The position numbers were made by a program, and so were the translations under genes. Shown in pieces: positions 25,505 through 36,962 of a DNA stretch of 64,000 bases. The DNA is from Populus alba (lineage: Eukaryota; Streptophyta; Magnoliopsida; Malpighiales; Salicaceae). Numbering within the stretch: position 1 is the stretch's first letter; each line of letters opens with the position of its first letter. Location: NCBI RefSeq assembly GCF_005239225.2, contig NC_133300.1:18341584-18405583 (forward strand), read 5' to 3'. The notes under the pieces were generated by a model, which saw only the letters and a list, made by a program, of their open reading frames with translations, did not search any database and was not told where the DNA came from.

Positions 25505-26110
25505 TTCTTAAGGCAGTTTCTCAGTCCAATTTAGATGCTCAACATTGTCAGATCAAGAACCTTTTTGACCAACTAGATTACTGCTAGTTTTTGTTTTATA
25601 AAAAGATTTTATCTCACTTCGACTCCTTCATCAAAGTTGTAGTCCTAGACACATAGATAAATTTGAGTTTTTGAATCACTTGATTTCGATATCAGAGGCT
25701 CAAGATGTTCCCGTTTGAATATTTAACGTGAAGGCAGAAAATTCTGCCGTGAGAAGGATATTGACCCGAGTCTGCACTAAAAAAAAACTTTATTTTTGGC
25801 ATAGTTTTTGTGATTTTTGTTCTTAGTTCATTCTTTCAGTCATATTAGGATGCTCAACATTCGTCAGTTTTTGAGTTAGACCTGGAGATCCCTTTTGACC
25901 AACTAGATTATTGCCAGTTTCTGTTCTATAAAATGATTTTATCTCACTTTGACTCATTCATCAAAGTTGTAGTCCTAGACGCGTAGATGAATTTAGGTTT
26001 TTGAATCACTTGATTTCGATATCAGAAGCTCAAGATATTCCCATTTGAAAATTTAATGTGAAGGTAGAAAATTCTGCCGCGGGAAGGATATAGCCCAAGT
26101 TCGCGAGGCT
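25505..26110. repeat. 335-bp tandem duplication inside the LTR
   Basis: Two adjacent copies share TCAAAGTTGTAGTCCTAGAC, TTTTTGAATCACTTGATTTC, GATATCAGARGCTCAAGAT and AGAAAATTCTGCCG. The second copy is offset by about 335 bp. Non-coding. Confidence 0.85.
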
Positions 26111-26733
26111 GATTCGAAGGATTTTTTTTGGGACCAAAGACTGATTCAAAAATTGTTAAAATGAGGGATTAAATTGAAGAAGGATATTGAAAGCTAGAGA
26201 GGGGGTTGGATCATCATAAATGACAAGATTTTTTCCACACCGAATAAGGAAAATGAGACTTTGCAGCTGCACCCTCCATCTGATTTCTTTTTTTTTTTTT
26301 CTCGCTGCAAATTCCTGTTGTTTTTTCTTTATCATCATGCCTGAATTTTGGAGTTGCAACCATGTTTTTTCTTGCCTCATTTCAAAGGGAGCAACTGGCC
26401 CTATGGAAGGAAAGAAAATAGCCACACCCTCCTCTAAAACTGGAAAGAAATCAGACGTAAAGCACCAGCACAAAATTAGAATATTACAGCTTCCTTTTGT
26501 GTTTTTTTTTACTGCAAATCAATAAGGATTTACGTCCTAGGATTAATGCATTGAATCCTTCCTAAATAGAGACATATTTAGACTATATATAAGCCCTTCT
26601 AATGACCTAACAGGGGCAGCAGAAAGGAGAGCAAAAAAAAGGAGAAAAAACGGAGAGAAAAGAGTAGAAAAAAATTGCAAAAAAAATAAAAGAAAAACGC
26701 AAGAGAGGCAGGGATTGAAAAAACATAAATAAC

Positions 26734-26835
26734 CAAGGTTGTCAATTCCGTTTTCGGTAGGTGTTTCGTTTTTTCAATTGGAACGAAATGTTTCAGTTTC
26801 GGAGTGTTTCGGCGTGCCGTTTCGAGGTTGTATTG

Positions 26836-26866
<31 letters not shown>

Positions 26867-27219
26867 TCCACAAACATAATTCAAATTCAAGATAAATTAA
26901 TTATAAATTATGCAATACAAACATAATGCCAAACAAATATAATTTTAAAATTTAAAATATTTTTAAATAGTAAAGATTAAATAGATCTTTAACTTAAAAT
27001 AATATAAACCATATATTAATTTTTTAAAAATAATATTTTTTGGCCGAAACGGAACAACCGAAATGAAACCGGAACGTTTCGGCCGGAATTTGGCCGGAAT
27101 TTCCGGAACGGGCCGAGATTTAAAATGAGATGAAATTTGTTCCGTTTTGTTTCGTTTTTTGAATTGGTATGAAATGATTCGGCCATTCCGGGCGGAACGG
27201 AACGAAATTGACAACCTTG
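26734..27219. mobile_element. hAT-type MITE, copy 1 (486 bp)
   Basis: Terminal inverted repeats CAAGGTTGTCAATTCCG and its inverse (CGAAATTGACAACCTTG) bound a 486-bp AT-rich non-coding element. It is flanked by a perfect 8-bp direct repeat, TAAATAAC, at 26,726-26,733 and 27,220-27,227. An 8-bp target duplication is the hallmark of the hAT superfamily. The interior has GTTTCGG/CCGAAAC-rich inverted subrepeats and a (TA)n run, and encodes nothing. A second family member lies at 54,896-55,491. Confidence 0.9.
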
Positions 27220-28101
27220 TAAATAACAGGGGAACATAGAGAGTTTGTTTTTCTTTGATCCTTTCTTCACTATGAAAGAAAAAAAGAGAGGAGAACAGGG
27301 AGGCAGGCGACAGTAAAACCAGAAAAGCCAATAGAACAAAAGTGGAAGTCTTTCTTTGGTTTTTCAGAGGCAAAAGGCAGGAGCTTTGCCATCGGGTTGT
27401 GTCTCATCTTCTGCATTTGAAACGTGCAGGATCTGCAGGTATGAGTCTCGATTTCCTTCATCTTTAACATATTTAAAGCTTTGTTTGGTTTTTTTTTTCT
27501 ATTTCTACTTTTGTTTTGGGGACATTCATTTTCCATCTTAGCAACAAAGTGGCTTGCTTGCCTACTGTCCCTCCCATGTCTTTGAGTTCAGTTTATTATC
27601 ACTGTTAGAGCTATGTTTTTTGTGTTTTACTCTCTAGTGATGAGAAATTGTAAGCTTTAAACATCCCTTTCTCCCATCGCTCAAGCGTTCTTTTGCAATG
27701 GAACGCTAATTATAATTAATTAGGTGCATAAGAGAGAGTTGAAAAAAAAAACGTGAGGGAGGGTCCCTTTCTTCAGTTAATGCCAATTCTGGGTTCACAC
27801 TTTTTTTTTTTTTTTTTTTGAGTTTGCAGGGAGGGGTCATGGTTCATGTTGTAATTTTGTTTAGCTTGAGGACTTTGTTTGTTTGTTTTTTTTTTTCTTT
27901 TATGTTTTGTGCACACTGACTTGTGTTTTAAATTGGTGTGCCGAACCTTGTTTATTTGAGATGAATTTTTTTAAGCTTCTTGCGAATTTTGGAATAGGTG
28001 AATATTTTTGTGATGTTTGTGTAATCTTGTTATTCATGTTTTAAAAAAAAATGTTTTTCTTGTGTGTTGCATACAGCCAATACCCTAACATGTTTTGAAT
28101 T

Positions 28102-28105
<4 letters not shown>

Positions 28106-28155
<50 letters not shown>
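28106..28155. repeat. (TA)n microsatellite
   Basis: Run of about 25 TA units inside the LTR-like segment; the reading frames over it are repeat artefacts. Confidence 0.9.
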
Positions 28156-28158
<3 letters not shown>

Positions 28159-28909
28159 AAGTTTCGAAAAAGGTGTTTTCACATGGATTTCTTAAACATA
28201 AAAAAAAAATTATTTTCTTGCATTTCTGGATTTTACAACATGTTTGTAAAACTCCAAAGGGTATTGGCCAATATTTCAAAAAATATAAAAATCCTATTTT
28301 GGGTGGAATTCATCTATTATTCACCGCTAATGTTTGGATAAAGAAATCCTTAAAGGATGAATATCCAAAATATTATTGGGAGTGATAAATCCGCACACAT
28401 CCTTGAAAGAAGCCTTGATTATAATCGAGGACATTTCAATTTTTTTTTACTCCACGGTTTACGAGTCGTGAGAGTATAAAATACTAAAAAAATATAGGTT
28501 TTTTTAGCGCCCTAGATTTCTAAGTTTTTGTCCCTCCTCCTTGCGATTTACTAGTCTCAAATCTTGAAATACTAAGGAAAAAAATGAGCTTTCGAAGCAC
28601 ATGGAATCTCCTTGGATTTATATCCTAATAAATTTTATTTGAATCAAACCTAGGAAAATTGATGGAATTAGAAAACACCAACACTATAACAATTATAGAG
28701 CAAACCAAACACCAAGCTGCTTACCTTAGGTAGGGCGTACTAGGGGTGCTAATACTTTCCCTTTATGCAACCAGTCCCTTGCCTTAGAATCTCTGAAAGA
28801 CCAGTTAGGGTTCCTGGTGACCAAAATACTAGGTGGCGACTCCTTTAAATAAATAAAAAAAGACCCTGAAATCAATCAAAAGTCGCCGCTCCGCCGCAAG
28901 GGTGCGACA

Positions 28910-29038
28910 ACCCAATTCCTCCAGCCTATGAAGTTTTCAACATCCAGACAAGTCGAAAGTTTCAAGGGCTTTTAAACCATATGCACTCTTAGGAAGACTT
29001 GCAAGCGTTTTGCAGTCATTCAGGCTTTTAAACAACAT
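28910..29038 (-). pseudogene. TNL LRR fragment upstream of the LTR insertion
   Basis: The minus strand reads [20 protein letters not shown] followed by LKALETFDLSGC, a stop, then KLHRLEELG. This is the canonical TNL repeat pattern (SLNLxxCxxLxSLPxSIxxLKxLxxLDLSGCSKL). One in-frame stop replaces the Ser of the SGCSKL motif. It continues in frame into 24,561-25,055 once the LTR is removed. On its 5' side it is cut off by the truncated copia element, so the rest of the TNL gene is lost here. Confidence 0.75.
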
Positions 29039-29059
29039 GAACAACATATGCAATATCTG

Positions 29060-29975
29060 GATGAGTAATGGTGAGATATATCAAACTCCCAACAATAGTG
29101 CGGTATAAAGTAGGATTTATCAAAGGTAAACCATCAGAAGAAGAGTACATTGCATTAACCTCAATAGGAGTATCTACAATCTTATTATCAGTAAGTCTAG
29201 CCCGCTCAAGAATATCTGCAACATATTTTGACTAAGAAAGAAGGTAACCTCTAGGTGAGTATGTTACCTCAATACCCAGGAAATATCGAAGATAACCCAA
29301 ATCCTTAATTTCAAATTGTCTAGCCAACTCTGTCTTCAAAACTAAAATACTATCAATGTCATCACCAATAATAATCATGTCATCAACATATAAAGATAGA
29401 ATGATATGACCTGCATCAGTGCACTTGATAAAAAGAGCAGAATCATAACTGCTAGAAACAAAGTCAAGAGACAAGATCACAATAGAGAAATTCTCAAACC
29501 AAGCACGGGGTGCTTGTTTGAGACCATGTAATGCTTTCTTAAGCTTAGAAACATATCCAAAGTCATGTGAATTACTAGGAGGGGGTGCCATATAAACTTC
29601 TTCTTGAAGATATCCATTCTAGAAGGCATTTTTAACATCAAGCTGAGAAATATGCCATTGACGAATCGAAGCTACGACAATAAGAGTATGAATAGTAGTC
29701 ATTTTTGCAATCAAGGAAAATGTCTCCTCATAGTCCACACCATACTATTGAGAGTATCCTTTTACAACCAGCCTAGCTTTGTATCGCTCAATAGACCCAT
29801 TACAATTAGTCTTGATCTTATACACCCAATGACAACCAACAACACTCTTACCAGGAGGTAGAGGAACCAGATCCTAAGTATCTGTCTTATGCAAAGCAGA
29901 AAGTTCCTCATCCATAGCTTGCTGCCAAAGCGGATCAAGAATTGCCTCTTCATAGGAAGAGGGCTCAAAGAGACA
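29060..29975 (-). pseudogene. copia reverse transcriptase region (broken)
   Basis: Contains the copia RT hallmarks KLKKALHGLKQAPRAWFE and YVDDMIIIGDD, followed by ELARQFEIKDLGYLRYFLGI. Upstream is the start of the RT domain (YKARLVVKGYSQ, then QLDVKNAF), with several in-frame stops. The frame across 29,232-29,591 is the longest intact piece. Confidence 0.85.
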
Positions 29976-30065
29976 ATAAATAAAAGCTAAAAAGGAAGTA
30001 AATGATAAAGAATAACAAGAATAAGCAAAATCTAGTAGTTTTGTACACTTACGAATACAGATGGA

Positions 30066-31020
30066 CTAGTGTGGAGGTGGATCCATAATCTCAGATGAAG
30101 CTTGAGGGGCTGTAGATGAGAATGGAGCTTCAGGTGTGTCAGAGAGTAAAATACCAGTACCTGCAGAGTTATGAGTACAAATTGATCGAACATGGGGAGA
30201 GATATCATTACTAGAATCCTTAGAAAACGGATCTATACTAATAACATCAGATTTAGTTAGGTTATGAGTAGTGGATGAAATAGAAAAGAAAGATATATGC
30301 TCAAGGAAGACAACATGACGAGACACATAAAGTTTCTGAGTTATTGGATCAAAACAACGATAACCCTTTTTACTTTCACCATAGCCCAGAAAAACACAAA
30401 TAACAGATCGAGAGGATAACTTGCTTCGTTCTACATGACGACGAAGAACGAAACAAGTACAACCAAAGACTCTAAATGAGGAATAATCAGGGACATACCC
30501 ATATAACTTTTTAAAAGGAGATAGACCCGAACTATGAGAAGATGGAATTGTATTAATTAAACTTACAACAGTAAGAACAACTTCTCCCCAAAACTCACTA
30601 GGAACAAAGGCAAACAACAAGAAAGAACGAGCCGTTTCAACAATGTGCCTATGTTTTCTTTCAGCAACACCATTTTGCTTAGGAGTATCTATACAAGAAG
30701 TTTGGTGGATGATACCATCTAGGGCAACAATTGGAAAAATTTATTAGAGGTGTATTCTCCACCCAAATCACACCTAAATAATTTAATCACAGCAGAATGT
30801 TGAGTTTTGATAAGAGCTTGAAAAGCTGCATATATCTTAAAGAATTCAGAATGATGTTTCATTAAATAAACCCGACAATAATGAGTGTGATCATCAACAA
30901 AAGAGACATAATATCGAGAGCTTTTTTTTTTGTAGTAAAAAGAGAAGGTCCCCATACATTAGAATGAATCAAATCAAATGGTGAAGAAGAAATAGAAATA
31001 CTTCGATTAAAAGGTAAGGC
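30066..31020 (-). pseudogene. copia integrase region (broken)
   Basis: The integrase core is recognisable: the first Asp in SFVDDHTHYCRVYLM, the second in RCDLGGEYTS, and the catalytic Glu in PKQNGVAERKHRH (about 30,650-30,690). The core is followed by the SEFWGEVV and SPFKKLYGYVPDYSSFRVFG copia signatures. Frameshifts and stops separate the pieces. Confidence 0.85.
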
Positions 31021-31284
31021 GGAAAATTTTGCCAATTTACATCCACTACAATAAAAAAGTCACAAGTTTCAAATTTCCTAAAGCTCCTGTGGATGCCAAA
31101 AATCTCAAAGAGAAGATGAAACATGACCTAGATGGGAATGCCATAACTAAAAACTAGAAGATGAAAGACTCAAACGAAAGGAAGACAAATCAACGATAGT
31201 AGCAGCAGCAACAACTGACACTTTTAACTCATCCAAAATATATAGTCCATTCTCTCTACGGCCTGTTCCAATCAGCTTCTGAGA

Positions 31285-31600
31285 CTACAAATCCTGTATA
31301 CAACAAAACGAACCAGAAGACATGACTAAATAATCACCAGAATCATATATTTGACCAACAGACGCAAGATTCAATTTGAGTTTAGGAATAAGATAAACAT
31401 TAGGGAGAGACAAGTGAGGTGTGACAACAGAACCAACACCTGCTAAGGGCATAAGAGTGCCATCAACAGTTATAACAGGAATGGAGGACAAAGGGGACAC
31501 ATAGGTAAAAGATGAGGAATCTGGAGACATGATGAGAAGCACTAGAATCCAAGACCCATTCAGAGTGTGACATACCTGAGGAACTATGAGGCAACTGACC
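31285..31600 (-). pseudogene. copia protease/GAG-pre-integrase region (broken)
   Basis: The frame has the copia pattern VDGTLMPLAGVGSVVTPHLS, then LPNVYLIPKLKLNLASVGQI, which lies just after the protease active site. The active-site segment at about 31,545-31,565 falls outside the open frame (stop or frameshift). Confidence 0.7.
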
Positions 31601-31630
31601 TATGGAAGAAAAAACGGACATTGCTTGTGG

Positions 31631-32590
31631 CTACAAGGAGAGAAACTGCTGAAATTGCTCAACCAAAATATTAGGATCGATAATAGAGCTTGAGGAAGCT
31701 ACTACTGCAGTATTGTGGTGTGGTGGTTTATAACCCTGAGGTGGTTTATGAGCATTAGATTGTGACTGATTGCTAGACTTCCAAGCTTGATTCTGCTGTT
31801 TCAGCTTAGGACACTGAGCCTTCCAATGACCTTTCTGCTTACAGAAACTGCACTCATCGAAGTCAACCCTTGTGTAAGGCTTATTCTGATGATTAGAGAA
31901 TGGCTTAGAAGGCACTGCTAATACTGAAGGATTTGAAGCAGAAAGAATTTCCTTTTCATAATAAGACTAAAGACGTATTTCTTCAGCCAATAACTTACTA
32001 ACAACAGAGTCAACAGAAGGCAGTGGAGAATGATGCAGAATTAAACCTCTAAGTCCTTCGAAATCACTGCGAAGTGCTGTTAAAAACTGTACCAATCGTT
32101 GTTGCTCTCTACGCTCAATATAGGCACCACATGCCTTTAATTATGCCGATTCTGTAAAAGCTAATTGATCCCAAAGATTTGTCATAGCAGAATAAAACTC
32201 TTGAATGTTCATATTCTTCTGATGAAGAGCTCGTATATCATTCTCTAATTGATACTGTTTTGCAAAATTTGATTGTGTGAATAAGCTTTGCAGATGATCC
32301 TAAACTTATTTTGTTGTCTCATACTTTGCCAACTGCATACCTATTGAATGCTCAACATAATTGTTGATCCAAGTAATAATCTTTGCATTATTTTCTTCAC
32401 ATATATCTATCAAAACAGCATCCCCCTCCTTAATATTTTTAGGTATCATATAAGTTCCACTAACATACCCCCACATCTTTTTACCTTTAAGGAAATTTCG
32501 CATTACATAACTCCAATACGAATAGTTCTTCCCATCTAACCTCACACTTATAGACTGAAGTGAATCATTTTTTTCAGTAGCCATAATCAA
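31631..32590 (-). pseudogene. copia gag region (broken)
   Basis: The N-terminal gag frame (32,306-32,590) has VRLDGKNYSYWSYVMRNFLK, typical of plant copia gag. The C-terminal frame (31,631-31,915) has a CCHC zinc knuckle CSFCKQKGHWKAQC (CX2CX4HX4C). The middle part is readable only across in-frame stops. Confidence 0.85.
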
Positions 32591-32870
32591 CAGTCACAAG
32601 GAACCAGAATACAAGAGCATTGGAGAACAAAATACTAAATTGCAGAAATTGAACAAAGATTATAGAAACTAAACAAATATCTTCTAGAAATTATACGATT
32701 AATCCAAACACAAAACAAATTTGCAAAAATCTGAATGCAAATACCAAATTGCAGAAGTTGAAGGGAAGACGAAATACAAAAATAATTACAGAAACTGTCA
32801 AAATACCAAATTTTACAGAAGCGAAAGATAAAATATCACTCCAAAAACTTTTATGCCCGCAATATCTCTA

Positions 32871-34545
32871 CATGTCAAAGAACCTTCAACTCGTTAACGT
32901 GATCTAAGTCTTTGGTCATGGGACTCATGGGAAAGACTGAACTATCATGCCATAAGATGACAAGTAATACTTAATAAAAAACATATTGGGAATATTTGTC
33001 ACCTTGTTAATTCTGTAATTTTTCCTTTTGTTTTATGGTTACTCGACACTTCCTTTCGTTTAATCTGTTCTGAGTGGAGCATATTAATTAAACTTAATAT
33101 GACAAGATCTTTAATCATATTGGCATCAGGAATCTTAAAAAAAAAAATACTTCTTGCTTGACACCTTCGCCTCGATCTGTCTAATCCTACCCTATAACAT
33201 GTCTCTATGCCCATTTGTTTTTCCAGGTCTCATGACTCTGCATGTATGCAGGTGCGTACAAATTTTTTATATGCAGAGTATGCATCATTTTTCAATCAAA
33301 CACCACTTTTCAATGTCCAATGGCACTTGCCTATCCAGCCAAGACCACTATCTTCTTCACAAATGAAATGATGTGAATGACACAAAAAAAATTTGGGAAA
33401 TATTTTCACTAACATCTTTACCATAAGGATTGGTTTTGTAAATGGCTCCATACAAAAGCTATCTTCACACATTTTCTTTACATATCTTTTACTCTTTTCA
33501 TATTTACTAATTTAAACATCAAATAATCTTCTATTTTGATAAATAATTGGTTTTTTAAGTGAACACCTATTGAACCAAGGTCAAAACCAGTTAAGAGTCT
33601 AGATAAACAGTTTTGGAAAGCCTAATTCCCATTCGATGATTTCACGATTTCATCAATCACTTATCAACAATTTTTAATTAAATTTAACAAAATTAATTAA
33701 GGGGATTTTTGAGAAAATCTTTGTCCATATACAATCATTGATCTTTTGATCAAATTTTGAAGTCTACCTATGATCATTAGTAGCTAGACAAAGTGGAAGA
33801 TTCGACTTCACCATTGACATACATAAAGATTTTTTATTACTAGAAACCTGGGTTTCTGTAGATAAATTAAATGAAGTTATATTTACCACTATATATATAT
33901 ATATATTTGGTGGATAGATATGTTTGGTGTTCGAGATATAGCAAAACCGCATAAAAAAACCAAGCATGAAAAACAAAGGCATTGATTGGCGCCATGTACA
34001 TGTATATTAAACTCTCGTCTAGTGCCATGTATCAAGCAGAGTACTGTCTTGTTGGTTCTTCATTATGAAGAACAATAAAACAATCAAATATTATATATTA
34101 ATCCATATATATCATATGCAAACATGCATAAATTACGTGCCCATGTATATAGGTTAGACAGAACACAAAACATTAATTCTAAACTAATGAGTGAGCATGT
34201 CTTGTCATCACTAGGCTATGATAATATAAAATTTAAGGTTTGATCTACCCTTAGTAGATGACTAATTAAGTGCTTAGTACTGACACCTCTTATCTGAGAA
34301 TGTCATTGGTCGAGCCAATTTTCTGTACCAGAGAAGCTCAAGACAATAAATCTCTCAACTACCGATATAGTTGCCATAAATATTAAGGGAATCATCTCAT
34401 GAGTTAACGCTTCAACCCATATCTGTTAAACTCCGTTGATTTAGAAAATTTATAATTCAGAACTTGACATGGATTATGTTTTAAATTAATAAAAAAAGAC
34501 GATAACTTGTGAAACTTAGTTCACATATCGAGTATTGAATCAACT
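32871..34545. repeat. block B, copy 3
   Basis: Copy of the 20,555-22,254 block at high similarity with several small indels. It lies immediately before GFA unit 3, so block B plus the GFA unit were duplicated as one segment. The copia element abuts its left edge. Confidence 0.8.
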
Positions 34546-35974
34546 TGACAATTACCTTTTATGGAAGAGCCTAGGCATATATGGCCATGGGTTGTAAGAC
34601 TCTCCACTACATTTTTACTACATTTTTACAAGTGTTTTAGGCCCATTATTGGTCATTCGGCTAAGAAACACACATGAAATCCTATAGAATGTGCCCAAAA
34701 AAGAGCCTCCAATATATACACACACGTTCTCAGACAGCTGAAAGCAGCATTTCGTGCCAGCACGAGGCTTGAGCAACAGTCCTACAGCCAGCAAAATTGA
34801 CTTTTTTTTTCTTCAGGTAAATCCCTTTGCTTTTCTTCTTATCGATGGTAATGATAATCTTGTGTTATATCATATGTTGTTCTCTGTCTGCTAAATTCAG
34901 TTACATCTATTGTGGTTTGGAATTTATAGATACTAAAGATGTTAGTTTATCCTGGCACCTATATATGTTTGAGTTTAGATCAACAAAGTACTGAGAAAGT
35001 GTTTGTGGGTTCGATTCAATAAAGAAGATTTAGAAGGACCAAGTTGGTGATGTAGGAGGACTGTTACTGCTTTAGGCAATGGAAAGAAATGCATGATCTA
35101 TTGAAGTGTGTTTCTAATAAGAAGAAAATTATTAGTGTTAGACCGAGATTGGTCGAAGGGTGTGTCAATAGGTGAAAGGGGAATGGAGCTGGTGTATGAT
35201 GTGGTGAAGAAGAAAAGGGAACTGATATTTAGTTATATTGAGGGCGGAGGGAGGATGACATAATGAGATATGACATTCAAAGGGTTTCAAATAATTGTTG
35301 AACGAAATAGACTGAAATCTAATGAAGCTAATGGATTTCTTTCAGCCAATATGAAGTGTGTTGATAATGGGTATTGAAAAGTTCTAGGTGGATATCGGCG
35401 CATCCAAGACCCAACCATTTCTCACTTCTGCATATTTAAGGATGCTGAAAACAATGGCCATTAGACCTCATTTCTCTTTCCATCTTCCCATTTTGTTAGT
35501 TTTTCTCTTATTGTAATCGGTGTTGAACGAAGTTTTCTAAAAACTTGGTTTCCTTCTTGTTTCCATTAACCAATTTCCACCTGATCTGGCTTAAGCAGTT
35601 GTTTCTAATGAGTTCTCAATGTTTAGCATAAATTATGCTTGCTTGTTGGATATTATACATAAAAACTCAAACTTTGTCCCGCCATCATTATTTGCAAGCT
35701 TATAAACAATTTCATATAATTTGAAGCAGCCTCCTTCCCCTTAGCTACTGAATCGTAATGTAATTTCAATTGAAAGCAAAGTCCATGTTCTCACAATATG
35801 GCTCATACCTGCATGTCTCAGGAGAGAGTATTTCAGCTGACACATTTTTCAGTCTGGGGACTCTATTTCTGAATACTTGCTATCCCATCGCTGACTGCTA
35901 TGTAATGTTTGCAGATTTGTTAATTGATTGCAGCCACCATTTCCTGTTACACTGAAAAACTAGAGCTTTCGTGA

Positions 35975-36388
35975 ATGGAATCAGATATGGTTATCCATAA
36001 TGGAGGATGTCATTGCAGGAGAGTAAGGTGGCGAGTCCAAGCACCAAGTAGTGTTGTAGCCTGGAACTGCAACTGTTCTGATTGTTCCATGAGGGGCAAC
36101 ACTCAATTCATTGTCCCTTCTGAAAAGTTTGAGCTTTTAGGAGATTCCAAAGAATTTCTTACAACCTACACTTTTGGCACGCATACAGCAAAGCACACAT
36201 TCTGTAAGTTCTGTGGCATAACTTCGTTTTACGTTCCACGATCACATCCAGATGGGGTTTCAATTACTTTCAGATGTGTTGACCCTGGGACTCTCACTCA
36301 TGTTGAGATTAAGCACTTTGATGGGCAGAATTGGGAAAGGTCATACAATCAGACATTTGCTTCATGCTCTCAAGGTGCTGGCTGCTGA
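35975..36388 (+). CDS. GFA/CENP-V domain protein, tandem copy 3 (mosaic)
   Basis: 137-residue GFA-family protein with all seven zinc cysteines. The N-terminal part (about residues 1-48: MVIHNGG, AWNCNCSDCSMRGNT) matches copy 1. The C-terminal part (HFDGQNWERSYNQTFASCSQGAGC) matches copies 2 and 4, and the middle (GVSITFRCVDP) mixes both. The 5' leader of exon 2 also matches copy 1 (CTGTTACACTGAAAAACTAG). The probable intron runs from donor 34,817 to AG 35,932-35,933; a shortened leader suggests a roughly 25-bp deletion between similar CCACCA/CTACCA words. Intact and plausibly expressed. Confidence 0.9.
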   Translation: MESDMVIHNGGCHCRRVRWRVQAPSSVVAWNCNCSDCSMRGNTQFIVPSEKFELLGDSKEFLTTYTFGTHTAKHTFCKFCGITSFYVPRSHPDGVSITFRCVDPGTLTHVEIKHFDGQNWERSYNQTFASCSQGAGC

Positions 36389-36605
36389 AGAGTCGTTCTT
36401 TCTACCACCACTCTCCTCGCCTTCCCTCCCTAAAGTAGTACAATATTATGGAAAAACCTTTGTGACATCGCTCTTTGGAACATTCTCAAAGTTGGAAAAT
36501 AAAATTAGCTATGTTAGCTAATTGATTGGTTATACGTGTAGCTAATTGATTGGTTTCTTGTGCTATTGACTGTTCATGTTTTAATAAAGACTTTGTTCAT
36601 CCTTA

Positions 36606-36962
36606 ATGAGGTACAAGCCTGAGCACTTACAAATTTCAGATTTGAAGGAAGTTCCCCGAGTGATTGAAGCCTCTTGCAATCATCCAAATATAGATATTCA
36701 AGATTGGAAGGTTCATGGATACTTTTTATTTATTTATTTATGACCCTGGATGTCCGGACCAACTTACGTGCACCACAACTAATCTCAGGGCCTACTGAAC
36801 ATCCTGCAAGTCCAGTAGGCAGATAAAGCACCACAGGGATAACAGGCTGATACTCTTAAGGATCGAACCCAGGACATTTATAAAAGCAAGTCTTGTAGTT
36901 GATCAATGGACTAGACCTTCAAGTGTAAGGTTCATGGATACTTACATAGTAAAGTTGTTGTC
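36606..36962 (-). pseudogene. TNL 3' LRR remnant (unit 3), split by a SINE
   Basis: The minus strand matches the last LRR of the TNL remnant in unit 2 (LSNLEYLYLDDCKRLQSLGE region). The match continues after the SINE to about 36,962, where it switches to AT-rich block C. The same breakpoint occurs in unit 4 (about 43,885), so units 3 and 4 share one deletion. Confidence 0.75.
36725..36926 (-). mobile_element. tRNA-derived SINE with 17-bp TSD
   Basis: A 202-bp insert absent from the same place in units 2 and 4. It is bracketed by the perfect 17-bp direct repeat AAGGTTCATGGATACTT (36,708-36,724 and 36,927-36,943). On the minus strand it has a Pol III B box GGGTTCGATCC (36,860-36,870), a tRNA-like 5' part and an (AAAT)n tail. 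These are complete SINE features, resembling the SINE families described in Salicaceae. The perfect duplication suggests a fairly recent insertion. Confidence 0.9.

Larger units (their letters stand above)
25058..28909. mobile_element. probable solo LTR (3.85 kb) inserted in a TNL exon
   Basis: The segment begins TGTTACTTAA and ends GGGTGCGACA, i.e. TG...CA termini. It is flanked by ACCCAAAT (25,050-25,057) and ACCCAAT (28,910-28,916), a near-perfect direct repeat. Removing it makes the minus-strand LRR frame continuous (EELG joined to HAESLEEL). It has no internal gag-pol frames, so a solo LTR is the best reading. The GGTGCGACA end and the nearby AGTCGCCACC-type phrase recall LTRs of large Tat/Ogre-type Ty3 elements (inference). 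It carries a 335-bp tandem duplication, a hAT-type MITE and a (TA)n run. Confidence 0.6.
29040..32848 (-). mobile_element. Ty1/copia retrotransposon, truncated and decayed
   Basis: Minus-strand remnant with the order gag, protease, integrase, reverse transcriptase, which defines Ty1/copia. Many stops and frameshifts break the polyprotein. No LTR is visible at either end. The RNase H end is missing: the sequence passes from the RT connection region straight into the TNL LRR fragment near 29,040. On the other side it passes from the gag leader into block B copy 3 near 32,848. The element is therefore truncated at both ends and cannot move by itself. Confidence 0.85.
34545..36962 (+). repeat. 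GFA duplication unit 3
   Basis: Direct copy of the GFA segment with a shortened intron: a stretch present in units 2 and 4 (GATCAGATGGAGGGTTGGAG and following, with TCGGAAAGTCTCTCATCTGA) is missing. The convergent TNL remnant is only about 150 bp and is interrupted by a SINE. Confidence 0.85.

Noticed and set aside
28085..28385. Frames rich in alternating Tyr and Ile
   Set aside because: Translations of the (TA)n microsatellite.
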